64,000 bases of DNA. Origin: JAAYJR01 sp964611525 (GTDB taxonomy: Bacteria; Bacteroidota; Bacteroidia; Bacteroidales; Prolixibacteraceae). The DNA lies in contig CAZTAL010000053.1 of the NCBI GenBank assembly GCA_964611525.1, positions 4,963-68,962 on the forward strand, given 5' to 3'. Below the pieces are notes generated by a model. It was not told where the DNA came from, did no database searches, and was given only the letters and a program-made list of their open reading frames with translations. The translations under genes and the position numbers were made by a program. The first letter of the stretch is position 1. Each line of letters begins with the position of its first letter. Below, piece after piece: positions 41,126 through 49,603 of the stretch.

Positions 41126-43984
41126 TTACAATAACCGGTTGGACTTTTTATTTTTTTTAAATTTTGTGAACTGATTGGTAATGATGCCAATCATAGTTAT
41201 GATCACAATGATGAAAAAATATAAATCAGTACTTCGAAAGAGGGGATTGGTGTTTCCTATGTTAACATAGCTTAACCAATAATGCGGGTGCGCTAAACGC
41301 GGATTCGCATTCTCCAGATATTCAAGTTTCGATAACCTGAGGGCAATATCTGTTGGTTTCCCTCTTCTCAGATTTTTATAGAATGAAGTCATTATACTTG
41401 TTCCTGCATTATCTTCCACTTCCCATAAAGTCATGATTATCGATGGACAGCCCGCATAAATAAATCCCCTGGCCAGACTCATAACTCCTTCTCCTTTTCT
41501 TAAATGACCTGTGCCTGTGTTGCATGCACTCAGGACTGTCAGGCGGCTGTTAAGATCAAGATTATATATGTCGGCCGTATTTAGCCAGCCGTCATTTTCA
41601 CGGGATTTGCCGGCATTCTGACTAAAAGCAAAACGGGACCAGGCCGGGAGTGAGTCATTGATGAATGCATGCATTGCAAGGTGAAGTATATCGAAATCAG
41701 AACAATATTGCCTGAAATTTTTTTCTGTTGCTTTATCACCCGTGAACATTTCTGTTTTAATTTCCCTTGATATCATATCCACTTCCCTGACGGTTCCTGG
41801 TAAAGGAGTTAAAATCAATTTTTTATCTTTAAAAACAACTGTATCTGTTTTATATTCCGGTGCAATTGCCAGGAGGCGGTTCCGGGAGTTCTTTCCGGCA
41901 TAGCTGAAATTGATCAGCAGATTTGCCGAATAGGCATAACTGACAGTGTTCTTTCTTATCAGATAGGGAAGGCGCTGGAATTGTATCAGTCCTGTTGTAT
42001 CGGGCGTCTCGGAAAGAAGCGCATCAAAAGGGATATAACTTAGCTTGCCATCGGGAATGATTATCAGTCTTTTATTAATGATACTGTTTTTAAAAGGCCC
42101 TATGAGGTCGTTATACAGGCTGCCGGCAGCTATACAAAATTCTTTCGACTCCTGATTGTTCGTGAACATAAATTCCGGATCAGACAAGAAGCGAAAAGTT
42201 TCTTCAAGTGAGTCAAAGAATGACGGATCTATATCATGCTTTTTGAATTTTGTATCTAACTTGCTGATAAAGAATGAGTAGAGCTTGGGGACAGTGTCGT
42301 TGTCATTTAAAACATATTCAATCAGTACTTCATTGTTATCAAGATTTTCTTTTATGTCATTTATGGTAACCGCTGTATTAGAGTATTTTAAATTATAGTA
42401 TTCCTGGTATTTCCTTTCAAGGAAATCATTGAGTTCCTCACGTTGTTTTTTTAACTGAAAGAGAACAGAATCAATCTGAGAGATCAAAACGGGGTCGGAC
42501 CGGCCTGATTCTTTCAGGTCATATAATCTTTCATTGTAACTTGTTATACTGTAATTAAGCGACTTCTCCAGTTCTGTCAGGCTGTCTGGAATAAGGCTGT
42601 TCTCTTTTGCCAGCTGATCCGTCAGCCTGTCAAAAACAGAGCTTGCTTTTTGCCTTTCTGAATTACTGAAGGCAAACTCTATAATTTCATTTTCCCCGGT
42701 TATCTCGTATGCTTCGTATGCCGTTCTGGTAATATTATTAAATGTAGCTTCCTCTAATTCACTAATTTGCATCTTGTTGTTATCGGAATATATCTCCTTC
42801 CGGGCCATTTGAATAAGATCGGAGGTTAACTTATAGTAATCGAGCGCACTGAATATAGCTGTTGCATATTCTTCCTGTATATTCTCTTTATATAAATCTG
42901 CCATGCTCACGTAAGTATCAGCAATCAGTTTGAGAAAATCAAGAGTCTGGGTCAGTGACCGGCAATTTTCTGTTTTCAGCACTTTGTCAGGATTAATGCC
43001 CGGATCAAAGCTCATGGCCTCCAGTCCTTTTTTATAAGATTCAACCGCTTGTGCCAGATTCTCTGCTTTTTGATTTATAAATGCATCTATATCCCTTGTT
43101 TCAACATTTAAACTCTCGTTGTATAATCCCTCTGTTTTATGGTATAATGAGAGAACGAGCCAGTCAGTTATATTTTTCCCTGTTAAAATACCCTGAACCT
43201 TGTCAAGGACTTTTCTTGCTTCACCAAAATAATTATTTGTAATTAAAAATTTGGCAAAATTGAGATATTGGAATAAAACACTTAACTCCGACTCCGAATA
43301 TAATTCTTCGGCATAATTTATAGCATTTTTATAATTGAGGTATGCTCCTTCGTAATCATCAAGGACTTGTAATACGGCGGATTTAAGATTCAGGAAAAGT
43401 AGTTTTGTTTCCGGGTAGGCATACCGGGTATATTCATTTATTATATCAAGGGCATTCTTATTATTGCGTAATTCGTAGTGAATGTTTGCAATGCTATAAT
43501 AAATATCTGCAATACCCTCATAATCAATGTTTTTCTGTTTTGAGAAAATATCTGCTGCTCTTTGGTAATATTCCAGGGCTGTCCCGTAATTAAACCTGCT
43601 GTAATAAACATTGCCAATATTGTTGTACAATTTTGCAATTGAATTTTCATGATTCCCGGAATCGGCTAAATAGGATTGTTCAACAAACAGGAAGCGGTCA
43701 ATCGCATTTGAGTATTGACCGATTGTCCTGTAGGTTATTCCCAGGGCATTGTTTATCTTTCTCAGGGCAGGATAGTTTTTACCATATGTTCTAATCCCCG
43801 TTTCATATGCTAATTTTAATGAATCAAGAACCTGATTATAGAATCCTTCCCTGTATAATCTCAAGGCTGCTGTATAATTTTTTTCAATCAGTATGCTGTC
43901 TTTTGTAACATGATGATTTTCAGCCTGTAAGTGGCTTGCATTAATAATTATCAAAAATAATATTGCCTTAAGGTAATTGTTCAT
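41126..43984 (-). CDS. Exported TPR-CHAT (caspase-like) protein
   Basis: A 952-residue protein. Signal peptide (1-21, YLKAILFLIIINASHLQA), a long TPR array (about 30-420), a helical linker and a CHAT caspase-like domain (about 590-900). The catalytic pair of the clan is visible: His772 in HLAMHAF and Cys821 in LSACNTGTG, followed by GEGVMSLARGFIYAGCPSIIMTLWEV. A C-terminal membrane helix (about 920-938) and basic tail follow, so the TPR and protease domains probably sit in the periplasm, anchored to the inner membrane. CHAT proteases cleave specific protein partners; TPR-CHAT of type III-E CRISPR systems cleaves Csx30, which controls a sigma factor. Here the gene faces a sigma/anti-sigma operon and is divergent from a GG-motif peptide. 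The target is unknown. Confidence 0.92.
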   Translation of the reverse strand: MNNYLKAILFLIIINASHLQAENHHVTKDSILIEKNYTAALRLYREGFYNQVLDSLKLAYETGIRTYGKNYPALRKINNALGITYRTIGQYSNAIDRFLFVEQSYLADSGNHENSIAKLYNNIGNVYYSRFNYGTALEYYQRAADIFSKQKNIDYEGIADIYYSIANIHYELRNNKNALDIINEYTRYAYPETKLLFLNLKSAVLQVLDDYEGAYLNYKNAINYAEELYSESELSVLFQYLNFAKFLITNNYFGEARKVLDKVQGILTGKNITDWLVLSLYHKTEGLYNESLNVETRDIDAFINQKAENLAQAVESYKKGLEAMSFDPGINPDKVLKTENCRSLTQTLDFLKLIADTYVSMADLYKENIQEEYATAIFSALDYYKLTSDLIQMARKEIYSDNNKMQISELEEATFNNITRTAYEAYEITGENEIIEFAFSNSERQKASSVFDRLTDQLAKENSLIPDSLTELEKSLNYSITSYNERLYDLKESGRSDPVLISQIDSVLFQLKKQREELNDFLERKYQEYYNLKYSNTAVTINDIKENLDNNEVLIEYVLNDNDTVPKLYSFFISKLDTKFKKHDIDPSFFDSLEETFRFLSDPEFMFTNNQESKEFCIAAGSLYNDLIGPFKNSIINKRLIIIPDGKLSYIPFDALLSETPDTTGLIQFQRLPYLIRKNTVSYAYSANLLINFSYAGKNSRNRLLAIAPEYKTDTVVFKDKKLILTPLPGTVREVDMISREIKTEMFTGDKATEKNFRQYCSDFDILHLAMHAFINDSLPAWSRFAFSQNAGKSRENDGWLNTADIYNLDLNSRLTVLSACNTGTGHLRKGEGVMSLARGFIYAGCPSIIMTLWEVEDNAGTSIMTSFYKNLRRGKPTDIALRLSKLEYLENANPRLAHPHYWLSYVNIGNTNPLFRSTDLYFFIIVIITMIGIITNQFTKFKKNKKSNRLL

Positions 43985-44040
43985 ATGCTATTTAAATACA
44001 AATGCAAATTAAGATAATAAATTTTTTTTATACAATTTGA

Positions 44041-44078
44041 GGGTTACCTTTTTGCTGTTTTCGGAATAACTTAATAGA
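44041..44078 (+). promoter_or_regulatory. Shared ECF-type promoter block, copy 2
   Basis: GGGTTACCTTTTT (44041-44053), 19 bases, AATAGA (44073-44078), identical in both blocks and in spacing to 38819-38856, while the 19-base interior differs at many places. It points at the GG-peptide gene (start 44120) and away from the CHAT gene. Confidence 0.6.
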
Positions 44079-44119
44079 ATGTGTATTTTTCAAGTTTAAA
44101 GAATTAATTTATTTTAATT

Positions 44120-44263
44120 ATGAAAAAGTTTTTAACGAGCAGAGAATCTAAAAGCAGTTTTGCAGGTTTTGAATTTTTAACAACAAATGAATTATTAAAG
44201 GTTCGCGGTGGTGGAGACACCAGGCCGGAAACCAAGCCAAAAGATATTTTTGATCTTGAATAG
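44120..44263 (+). CDS. 47-residue peptide with Gly-Gly leader-type motif
   Basis: ATG 44120 to TAG 44261-44263. Sequence plan: basic start MKKFLTSRESKSS, then FEFLTTNELLKVRGGG (residues 17-32), then a short polar tail DTRPETKPKDIFDLE. The LTxxELLKVRGG block is the pattern of Bacteroidota double-glycine leader peptides (natural-product/bacteriocin precursor type), where cleavage follows the second glycine. The tail of about 15 residues is hydrophilic and lacks cysteines, so it is not an obvious lantipeptide. No peptidase-containing ABC transporter is nearby. The gene sits alone behind a promoter block shared with the sigma operon and divergent from the CHAT gene, so it may be a substrate, signal or ligand of that protease (inference). 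Too short for usual gene callers. Confidence 0.65.
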   Translation: MKKFLTSRESKSSFAGFEFLTTNELLKVRGGGDTRPETKPKDIFDLE

Positions 44264-44299
44264 TTATAAAAGCGAAACCGGTCTGCTATAGCCAAATTT

Positions 44300-45505
44300 T
44301 TATTTAACATTATCATAGTCTGATTTAAGGTTAGACAAATTATTTTTTCTTTTTCCTTTAAAAAGAGGGAAATGGGAGAATGTACATTTTATTGCCCCGT
44401 TATAAAGTACAATTTTCTCAGCGGATTTTAATCCTATAAATTTCAGATAGTCATTTGATGTTGACAGGATCCATGCCGAATTACCGGTAAATTTGTGTTT
44501 CAATGTATTCCCTGTCATTTGGTAAATATCCTCTAAATTATGATATTTCATCCTCTCCCCGTATGGGGGATTAATAACTATGACTGCACCGTTAGTATCT
44601 ATCTGCAGGTTCTTCATGTCAGAGGTGGCAAAATTAATGGACGACCAGACCCCGGCACGCCTCGCATTAGTATGAGCCCTGATCACATTTCTTCCATCTA
44701 TATCTGATGCAAATATTTTCTTATTGAAAGGTTTGTTGCTTTGCAATGATTTAACCTTTTCAAAAAGTAATCTGTCATAGTCAGGCCAGTTTTTAAATGC
44801 GAAGTCCTTCCGGAATTTACCAGGGGCTATGTTTCTGGCTATTAAAGCCGCCTCAACGGGTAATGTGCCTGATCCGCACATTGGATCTATAAAATCCGTT
44901 GATCCGTTCCAGCCTGTCAGTAATATCATCCCCGCTGCAAGGACTTCACTCAGGGGTGCTTCACCGCCACTGATCCTGTACCCTCGTTTATGCAATGATT
45001 CCCCTGAACTGTCAAGTGACAATATACAGTTGTTACGGTTTATATGTACGTTTATATAGATTTGTGGATTAACCGTATCAACATTTGGCCTGTGGCCGGT
45101 TATTTCCCTGAACCTGTCAACAATAGCGTCTTTTACCTTCAGTGAAGCAAACATCGAATTGCGGAATTCTTTTGAGTTCATAACTGTACTGGTGACAATG
45201 AAACTCTGATCCTGTTCCATGTAATTAAGCCAGTTAACAGATTTACATTTCAGGTAGAACTGGTCAATATCCCTGAAATTAAAAACCACAATTTCCTTTA
45301 ATACCCTCAATGCAGTGCGCAGGTAATAATTTGATTTATAAATGGTTTCCAGGTTACCTGCATATGATACCGCACGGCACCCCTCCCTGATCTCTTTGCC
45401 ACCTATACTTTTTATTTCAGCAGCAAGCACAGGTTCAAGTCCCGCATATGTTTTTGCCGTCAGGTTATATTTTCCGAAGTTATTGCGATTCACAGGAATT
45501 TTCAT
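44300..45505 (-). CDS. THUMP domain class I SAM-dependent RNA methyltransferase
   Basis: A 401-residue protein of the RlmL/YpsC-Trm14 type that methylates guanine or a related base in rRNA or tRNA. A THUMP RNA-binding domain lies at about 45-165, then a Rossmann methyltransferase: FIDPMCGSGTLPVEAALIARNIAPG (about 200-224) for SAM binding and VINPPYGERM (about 309-318), the NPPY motif of N-methyltransferases. E. coli RlmL has a second methyltransferase half (RlmK) that is missing here, as in the short Bacteroidota and Firmicutes form. Substrate not settled. It is 6 bases downstream of cysE on the same strand and 36 bases from the GG-peptide stop. Confidence 0.9.
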   Translation of the reverse strand: MKIPVNRNNFGKYNLTAKTYAGLEPVLAAEIKSIGGKEIREGCRAVSYAGNLETIYKSNYYLRTALRVLKEIVVFNFRDIDQFYLKCKSVNWLNYMEQDQSFIVTSTVMNSKEFRNSMFASLKVKDAIVDRFREITGHRPNVDTVNPQIYINVHINRNNCILSLDSSGESLHKRGYRISGGEAPLSEVLAAGMILLTGWNGSTDFIDPMCGSGTLPVEAALIARNIAPGKFRKDFAFKNWPDYDRLLFEKVKSLQSNKPFNKKIFASDIDGRNVIRAHTNARRAGVWSSINFATSDMKNLQIDTNGAVIVINPPYGERMKYHNLEDIYQMTGNTLKHKFTGNSAWILSTSNDYLKFIGLKSAEKIVLYNGAIKCTFSHFPLFKGKRKNNLSNLKSDYDNVK

Positions 45506-45511
45506 ATATAT

Positions 45512-46435
45512 CTATATTCCCGATCCATTAAAGAATTCATCCTGTTTCGGATATGACTGAATGATTCTTGAGCCTGCCTGTACATCCCTGGTTATCCATA
45601 CATTACCTCCAATAACAGACCCTTTGCCAATGGTAACCCGTCCGAGTATCGTAGCTCCCGAATAGATGACAACATCATCTTCAACTATCGGATGCCTTGG
45701 AATTCCTTTTATCGGATTACCGTTCTCGTCAAGTGGAAAACTTTTGGCTCCAAGTGTCACACCCTGATAAATTTTCACATTATTCCCAATTATTGACGTT
45801 GAACCGATTACAACTCCTGTACCGTGATCTATAGTGAAGTTTTCACCTATCTCCGCCTTAGGGTGTATGTCTATTCCCGTTTCACTATGCGCCATCTCTG
45901 ACATGAACCTGGGGATAAGGGGAACCTCAAGCTTCAGCAGCTTGTTTGAAATACGGTAGTTGGTGATAGCACGAATGCCGGGGTAACAAAATATCACTTC
46001 TCCGAGATTACGTGCGGCAGGATCATTTAAATATGTTGAATTCACGTCAGCCACCAGCCTTCGCCTTATTTCCGGCAAACCCTCGATAAATTCAAGTGAT
46101 GTCAGTCCGGCTTTTTTCCTGTGTACCTTCGCTTTATTATTTTTATCCTTGCACTCGAAGCACATTCCTGCAAATATCTCTTTGGTCAGCAGGCCATGAA
46201 GTTCGTCGAGATAAACCCCCATATAATGTTTTGTGGTATTCGGCCGCAGAGAGGTGTTTCCAAAATACCCGGGAAAAAGAATTTCCCTGATAAGGTCAAT
46301 TATTTTCCTCATCCTCGCGTTGGAGGGGAGCGGTTCACCAAGACGGTGTTCATGGCATACTACATCAAAGGATGCCGGATCACTCAGTTTATCAACTGTC
46401 ATTGATATTTTGTCGTCAATTTCCCGGGATGTCAT
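45512..46435 (-). CDS. cysE: Serine O-acetyltransferase
   Basis: A 307-residue enzyme of cysteine synthesis, acetylating serine with acetyl-CoA. The N-terminal helical SATase domain (about 1-190) includes YLNDPAARNLGEVIFCYPG. The left-handed beta-helix of hexapeptide repeats (about 190-300) contains GIDIHPKAEIGENFTIDHGTG with the catalytic histidine, then GVTLGAKSF and RHPIVEDDVVIYSGATILG. It is longer than E. coli CysE (273) owing to an N-terminal extension, which is the EpsC/plant-like form common in Bacteroidota. No cysK in the window. It follows the NadR-like gene by 75 bases and is tightly followed by the methyltransferase gene. Confidence 0.93.
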   Translation of the reverse strand: MTSREIDDKISMTVDKLSDPASFDVVCHEHRLGEPLPSNARMRKIIDLIREILFPGYFGNTSLRPNTTKHYMGVYLDELHGLLTKEIFAGMCFECKDKNNKAKVHRKKAGLTSLEFIEGLPEIRRRLVADVNSTYLNDPAARNLGEVIFCYPGIRAITNYRISNKLLKLEVPLIPRFMSEMAHSETGIDIHPKAEIGENFTIDHGTGVVIGSTSIIGNNVKIYQGVTLGAKSFPLDENGNPIKGIPRHPIVEDDVVIYSGATILGRVTIGKGSVIGGNVWITRDVQAGSRIIQSYPKQDEFFNGSGI

Positions 46436-46510
46436 TGTTATGCTTTATTTGATTGATATGCAAAAGTAAGTAAATAAGAAAAACAAGATTTAAAAATAAC
46501 ATCAATACTG

Positions 46511-47056
46511 CTAATTGTTTGTAATTTCTTTATCATGGATTCCCATATGATACAGAGCTGACCTGTAACGTTCAGAATCCCTGCCATTTACAATTTTATA
46601 GTTAAAATGATATTTTTTTATTGTGTCAATATATTTATTATGAAGTATAACCCTGCTTTTGCCGCCGTTTTCACGAACCGGGTCCGGTTCCCAGGGCAGG
46701 TCAATATTACATACCAGGAACATTTCGATTTGAGTATTAAGGATCTCAGTTTCGATCCATGATGGTTTTTTACTGAATACAAATTCGAACCATATCATGG
46801 TGATTATCAGCCAGGTGTCAACGAAGATAAAAGGATAACCAGAATTTTTATATGCATTTATCTGTTCAACCTGCTTTTTTGCAATGTATTCAACGTCATC
46901 GTAGTCATATTTACGATTCAGATTTTCAATGTGGCTGCGTGCAAATTCAGGTATATAAGGCACATTAAAATAAGCGGCAAGCCATTTTGTGAGATCGCTT
47001 TTCCCGGTGGATTCAGCTCCCGTTATTACATATATCTTAGGTTGTTGCTGTTTCAT
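46511..47056 (-). CDS. NadR-like ribosylnicotinamide kinase-type ATPase
   Basis: About 181 residues from ATG 47056; a start at 47080 adds 8 residues but overlaps pnuC by more. P-loop YVITGAESTGKS near the start and FIFVDTWLIITMIWFEFVF in the middle, with VCNIDLPWEPDPVRENGG later: the pattern of the C-terminal kinase half of NadR, which phosphorylates nicotinamide riboside to NMN. The adenylyltransferase and HTH halves of E. coli NadR are absent. It overlaps the end of pnuC by about 20 bases, so transporter and kinase are coupled: uptake of nicotinamide riboside followed by trapping as NMN. Confidence 0.88.
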   Translation of the reverse strand: MKQQQPKIYVITGAESTGKSDLTKWLAAYFNVPYIPEFARSHIENLNRKYDYDDVEYIAKKQVEQINAYKNSGYPFIFVDTWLIITMIWFEFVFSKKPSWIETEILNTQIEMFLVCNIDLPWEPDPVRENGGKSRVILHNKYIDTIKKYHFNYKIVNGRDSERYRSALYHMGIHDKEITNN

Positions 47057-47771
47057 TATTATAGTCTTTTTTCCACTCAATATATCCTATTATAGCCATT
47101 ATAGTATAAACAATGAATAGAATAACGGTCGGCCACAGGCCTTTATAGACATACAAACCGGCTGACACTGTATCGACTATGATCCAGATAAGCCAGTGCT
47201 CTATGTACTTCCTTGCAAGCATCCAGGTAGCCGTAATGCTGAGAGCTGTAGTGAACGAATCCATATACGGGACAGTTGAGTCAGTAAATCTTTTTAATAT
47301 AAATAGCAGGAGCAGGAATATAAGAAAAGTTGCCACGGTGGTTTTGATCATAATACCTGCCGGCATTTTTGTCACCGGCAGGCCTTCCTTTTCACTTTTG
47401 CCGTTACCTGTCCCTTGTTCCTGGATAGAATCATTTAATTGCCGACCTTCCTTTTCACTTTTGCCGTTACCTGTCTCTTGTTCCTGGACAGAATCATTTA
47501 ATTGCCGCTCTTCCTTTTCATTTTTGCCGTTACCTTTTATCCAGTGATACCAGCCGTAAATACTGATAAATACATAATAGAACTGGAGTCCCATATCCGC
47601 ATAAAACCCCGACCTGTAGAATACAATGATATACAGAATCGAAGTCGCCAGTCCCACAGGCCAGGTGAGTATATGCTGCCTTATGGAAAAGAAGATATAT
47701 AAAATACCCAGTACAGCCCCTGATAACTCAATATGATTATTTACTATCCACGTAGCAAAAGCTTCTGCCAT
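47037..47771 (-). CDS. pnuC: Nicotinamide riboside transporter PnuC
   Basis: A 244-residue inner-membrane facilitator for nicotinamide riboside. Hydrophobic helices fill both ends; family marks are ILYIFFSIRQHILTWPVGLATSILY (about 20-44) and SIYGWYHWIKG (about 70-80), and the second half has LWIIVDTVSAGLYVYKGLW. Between them, about residues 79-140, lies an insertion of three 21-residue direct repeats (GNGKSEKEG...QLNDSIQEQ), encoded by a 63-base tandem repeat. Typical PnuC proteins of about 190-200 residues lack it. The insertion is polar and lies in a loop, so the transporter is probably still functional. Coupled to the NadR-like kinase. Confidence 0.93.
   Translation of the reverse strand: MAEAFATWIVNNHIELSGAVLGILYIFFSIRQHILTWPVGLATSILYIIVFYRSGFYADMGLQFYYVFISIYGWYHWIKGNGKNEKEERQLNDSVQEQETGNGKSEKEGRQLNDSIQEQGTGNGKSEKEGLPVTKMPAGIMIKTTVATFLIFLLLLFILKRFTDSTVPYMDSFTTALSITATWMLARKYIEHWLIWIIVDTVSAGLYVYKGLWPTVILFIVYTIMAIIGYIEWKKDYNNETATT
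47389..47530. repeat. 63-base in-frame tandem repeat inside pnuC
   Basis: Period of exactly 63 bases, with start points near 47391, 47454 and 47517; the third unit is partial. The period is a multiple of three, so unit gain or loss keeps the frame. Units differ by only a few bases, which suggests recent expansion. Confidence 0.85.
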
Positions 47772-47777
47772 AATTTT

Positions 47778-49391
47778 TTATTCGACCGCAACAAGTTGTT
47801 TGTCGTATTGTCCGGGATTATTCAAAATTTCCAGCGCTTTCTTTATGGCATCGTCATCTTCGTAAAATATCCGGTAAAAGTCATTCATTGAGAACAGGTC
47901 TCTTGCAATAAGAGCCTTTACCTCTCTTTTCAGGTTATTAAGGGTGAAGGCAAGGCTCTCACTGTTTTTTTCGATTCCCTGGCTTTCGCCGTCAGCAACT
48001 ATCTTATCAACCATTTCCAGGGTGACTTCAAAATCTTTATTATATTTCTCAAAGTGCGGATACAACGTTTTCAGTTCTTCACGGTTCATGTCAACGTAAT
48101 CGAGAACAAAGTTGAAAACGATATTATTTCTTCTCAGACTGTTATAATAGCTGTAATGATTTGATGTGTCGAGAGGAATAAAGATATCAGGCATTATTCC
48201 TCCTCCGCCAAAAACTATCCGGTCGTTTTTCAGGGTTTTATATTTCAGCGAATCATTGAAAGCGATACTGTCCTTACTGAACAATTCACCGTGGGAAAGG
48301 CGCCGGAGATAGTCCTGCTGGTATTCATTTATACCGTTTTCGTAAGGTTTTTGTATGCATCTGCCACTCGGGGTATAGTAGTGTGCCGTTGTAAGACGGA
48401 CTACCGACCCGTCAGTCAGGAAATAAGGCTTTTGAACAAGTCCTTTGCCATAAGAGCGCCGCCCGATTATCAGTCCGCGATCCCAGTCCTGAACCGCTCC
48501 TGAAACAATTTCGCTCGCTGAGGCTGAGGATTCGTCAACCAAAATTATCAGGTTTCCTTCTTCAAAGATTCCCGCCGTAGTAGCATTATAGTTCCTCCTG
48601 GATTCATTAATGCCATCGGTATAAACAATCATTTTATTATCATCAAGAAACTGATCTGATATTTCTATTGCAGTTTTAAGATATCCTCCTCCGTTACCGC
48701 GCAAGTCAAGAATCAGATTTTGGAGATCCTGTTTTGCCAGTTCTTTCATCGCTTCATTAAATTCATCAGTTGTTGTGGCCGAGAACTTGTTAAGCTTTAT
48801 ATAACCGGTTGATTTGTCCAGCATATAAGAAGCATCCAGACTGTTAATTGGGATTTTATCCCTTATAATAGTAAAATCAAGAAGCTCCTCAGTATTTCTC
48901 CTGATAACTTTTATTTTAACTATAGTCCCTTTCTCACCCCGGAGCATTTCGAAAACATCACTGTTTTTAAGTCCTGTGCCTGCAATATTTTTACCGTCAA
49001 CTTCCACGATACGGTCTCCTGCCTGCAACCCTATTTTCTCGGAAGGCCCTCCGGAAATGGTGGATGTGACCAGCAAGGTATCTTTGAAAATGTTAAACGA
49101 AATTCCAATGCCCTCAAAATTGCCCTGAAGAGGTTCGTTCATTTTCTCTACTTCCTCTTTCGAAATATATACCGAATGCGGATCCAGTTCGCTGAGAAGA
49201 TGTATTATAGCTTCTTCAGTAAGCTCTTCCACATCGGCAGAGTCAACATAATATCCATCCACAAGCCTCAGAAGCCTCCCGAATTTCATCTGGTTTTTCT
49301 GAACCTCACCCTGAGCTCTTAAGGTCGCCGGGATTAGCAAAGAAGATGAAAATATAGTAACCAGTAATACTATTTTATTTAATAATCTCAT
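47778..49391 (-). CDS. S41 family C-terminal processing peptidase
   Basis: A 537-residue exported serine protease of the CtpA/Prc type. Signal peptide at about 1-26 (ending TLRAQ). PDZ domain at about 90-175 (GIGISFN, GLQAGDRIVEVDGK). The S41 core carries LDLRGNGGGYL (228-238), the nucleophile serine within SSASASE (288-294) and general-base Lys316 in SYGKG. The C-terminal helical region ends near 537. It cleaves proteins from the C-terminus in the periplasm, with possible roles in envelope protein maturation or quality control. It lies 6 bases upstream of pnuC on the same strand, perhaps co-transcribed by position rather than by function. Confidence 0.95.
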   Translation of the reverse strand: MRLLNKIVLLVTIFSSSLLIPATLRAQGEVQKNQMKFGRLLRLVDGYYVDSADVEELTEEAIIHLLSELDPHSVYISKEEVEKMNEPLQGNFEGIGISFNIFKDTLLVTSTISGGPSEKIGLQAGDRIVEVDGKNIAGTGLKNSDVFEMLRGEKGTIVKIKVIRRNTEELLDFTIIRDKIPINSLDASYMLDKSTGYIKLNKFSATTTDEFNEAMKELAKQDLQNLILDLRGNGGGYLKTAIEISDQFLDDNKMIVYTDGINESRRNYNATTAGIFEEGNLIILVDESSASASEIVSGAVQDWDRGLIIGRRSYGKGLVQKPYFLTDGSVVRLTTAHYYTPSGRCIQKPYENGINEYQQDYLRRLSHGELFSKDSIAFNDSLKYKTLKNDRIVFGGGGIMPDIFIPLDTSNHYSYYNSLRRNNIVFNFVLDYVDMNREELKTLYPHFEKYNKDFEVTLEMVDKIVADGESQGIEKNSESLAFTLNNLKREVKALIARDLFSMNDFYRIFYEDDDAIKKALEILNNPGQYDKQLVAVE

Positions 49392-49603
49392 ATATATTTA
49401 AATTTTATCGTTATTCCACCATTCATTAATTCTTATTTCTTCCTTAAAATTTAAGAAATTATTCCCTTTAAACATTAATTTATTAATAGTACAGTTTCAA
49501 TATAGTTGGAATTAATTATTTTCAAATGTATCATATGTTACACGCATAAGTTTTAATCATACACTTGTGCGATTTTACAATCATGCTTATTTTATTAGAA
49601 CGA

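Noticed and set aside
38862..44263. A type III-E CRISPR (Craspase) locus
   Set aside because: No repeat-spacer array, no gRAMP effector and no Csx30-like protein are present; only the TPR-CHAT plus sigma theme is shared, and this CHAT protein looks exported.
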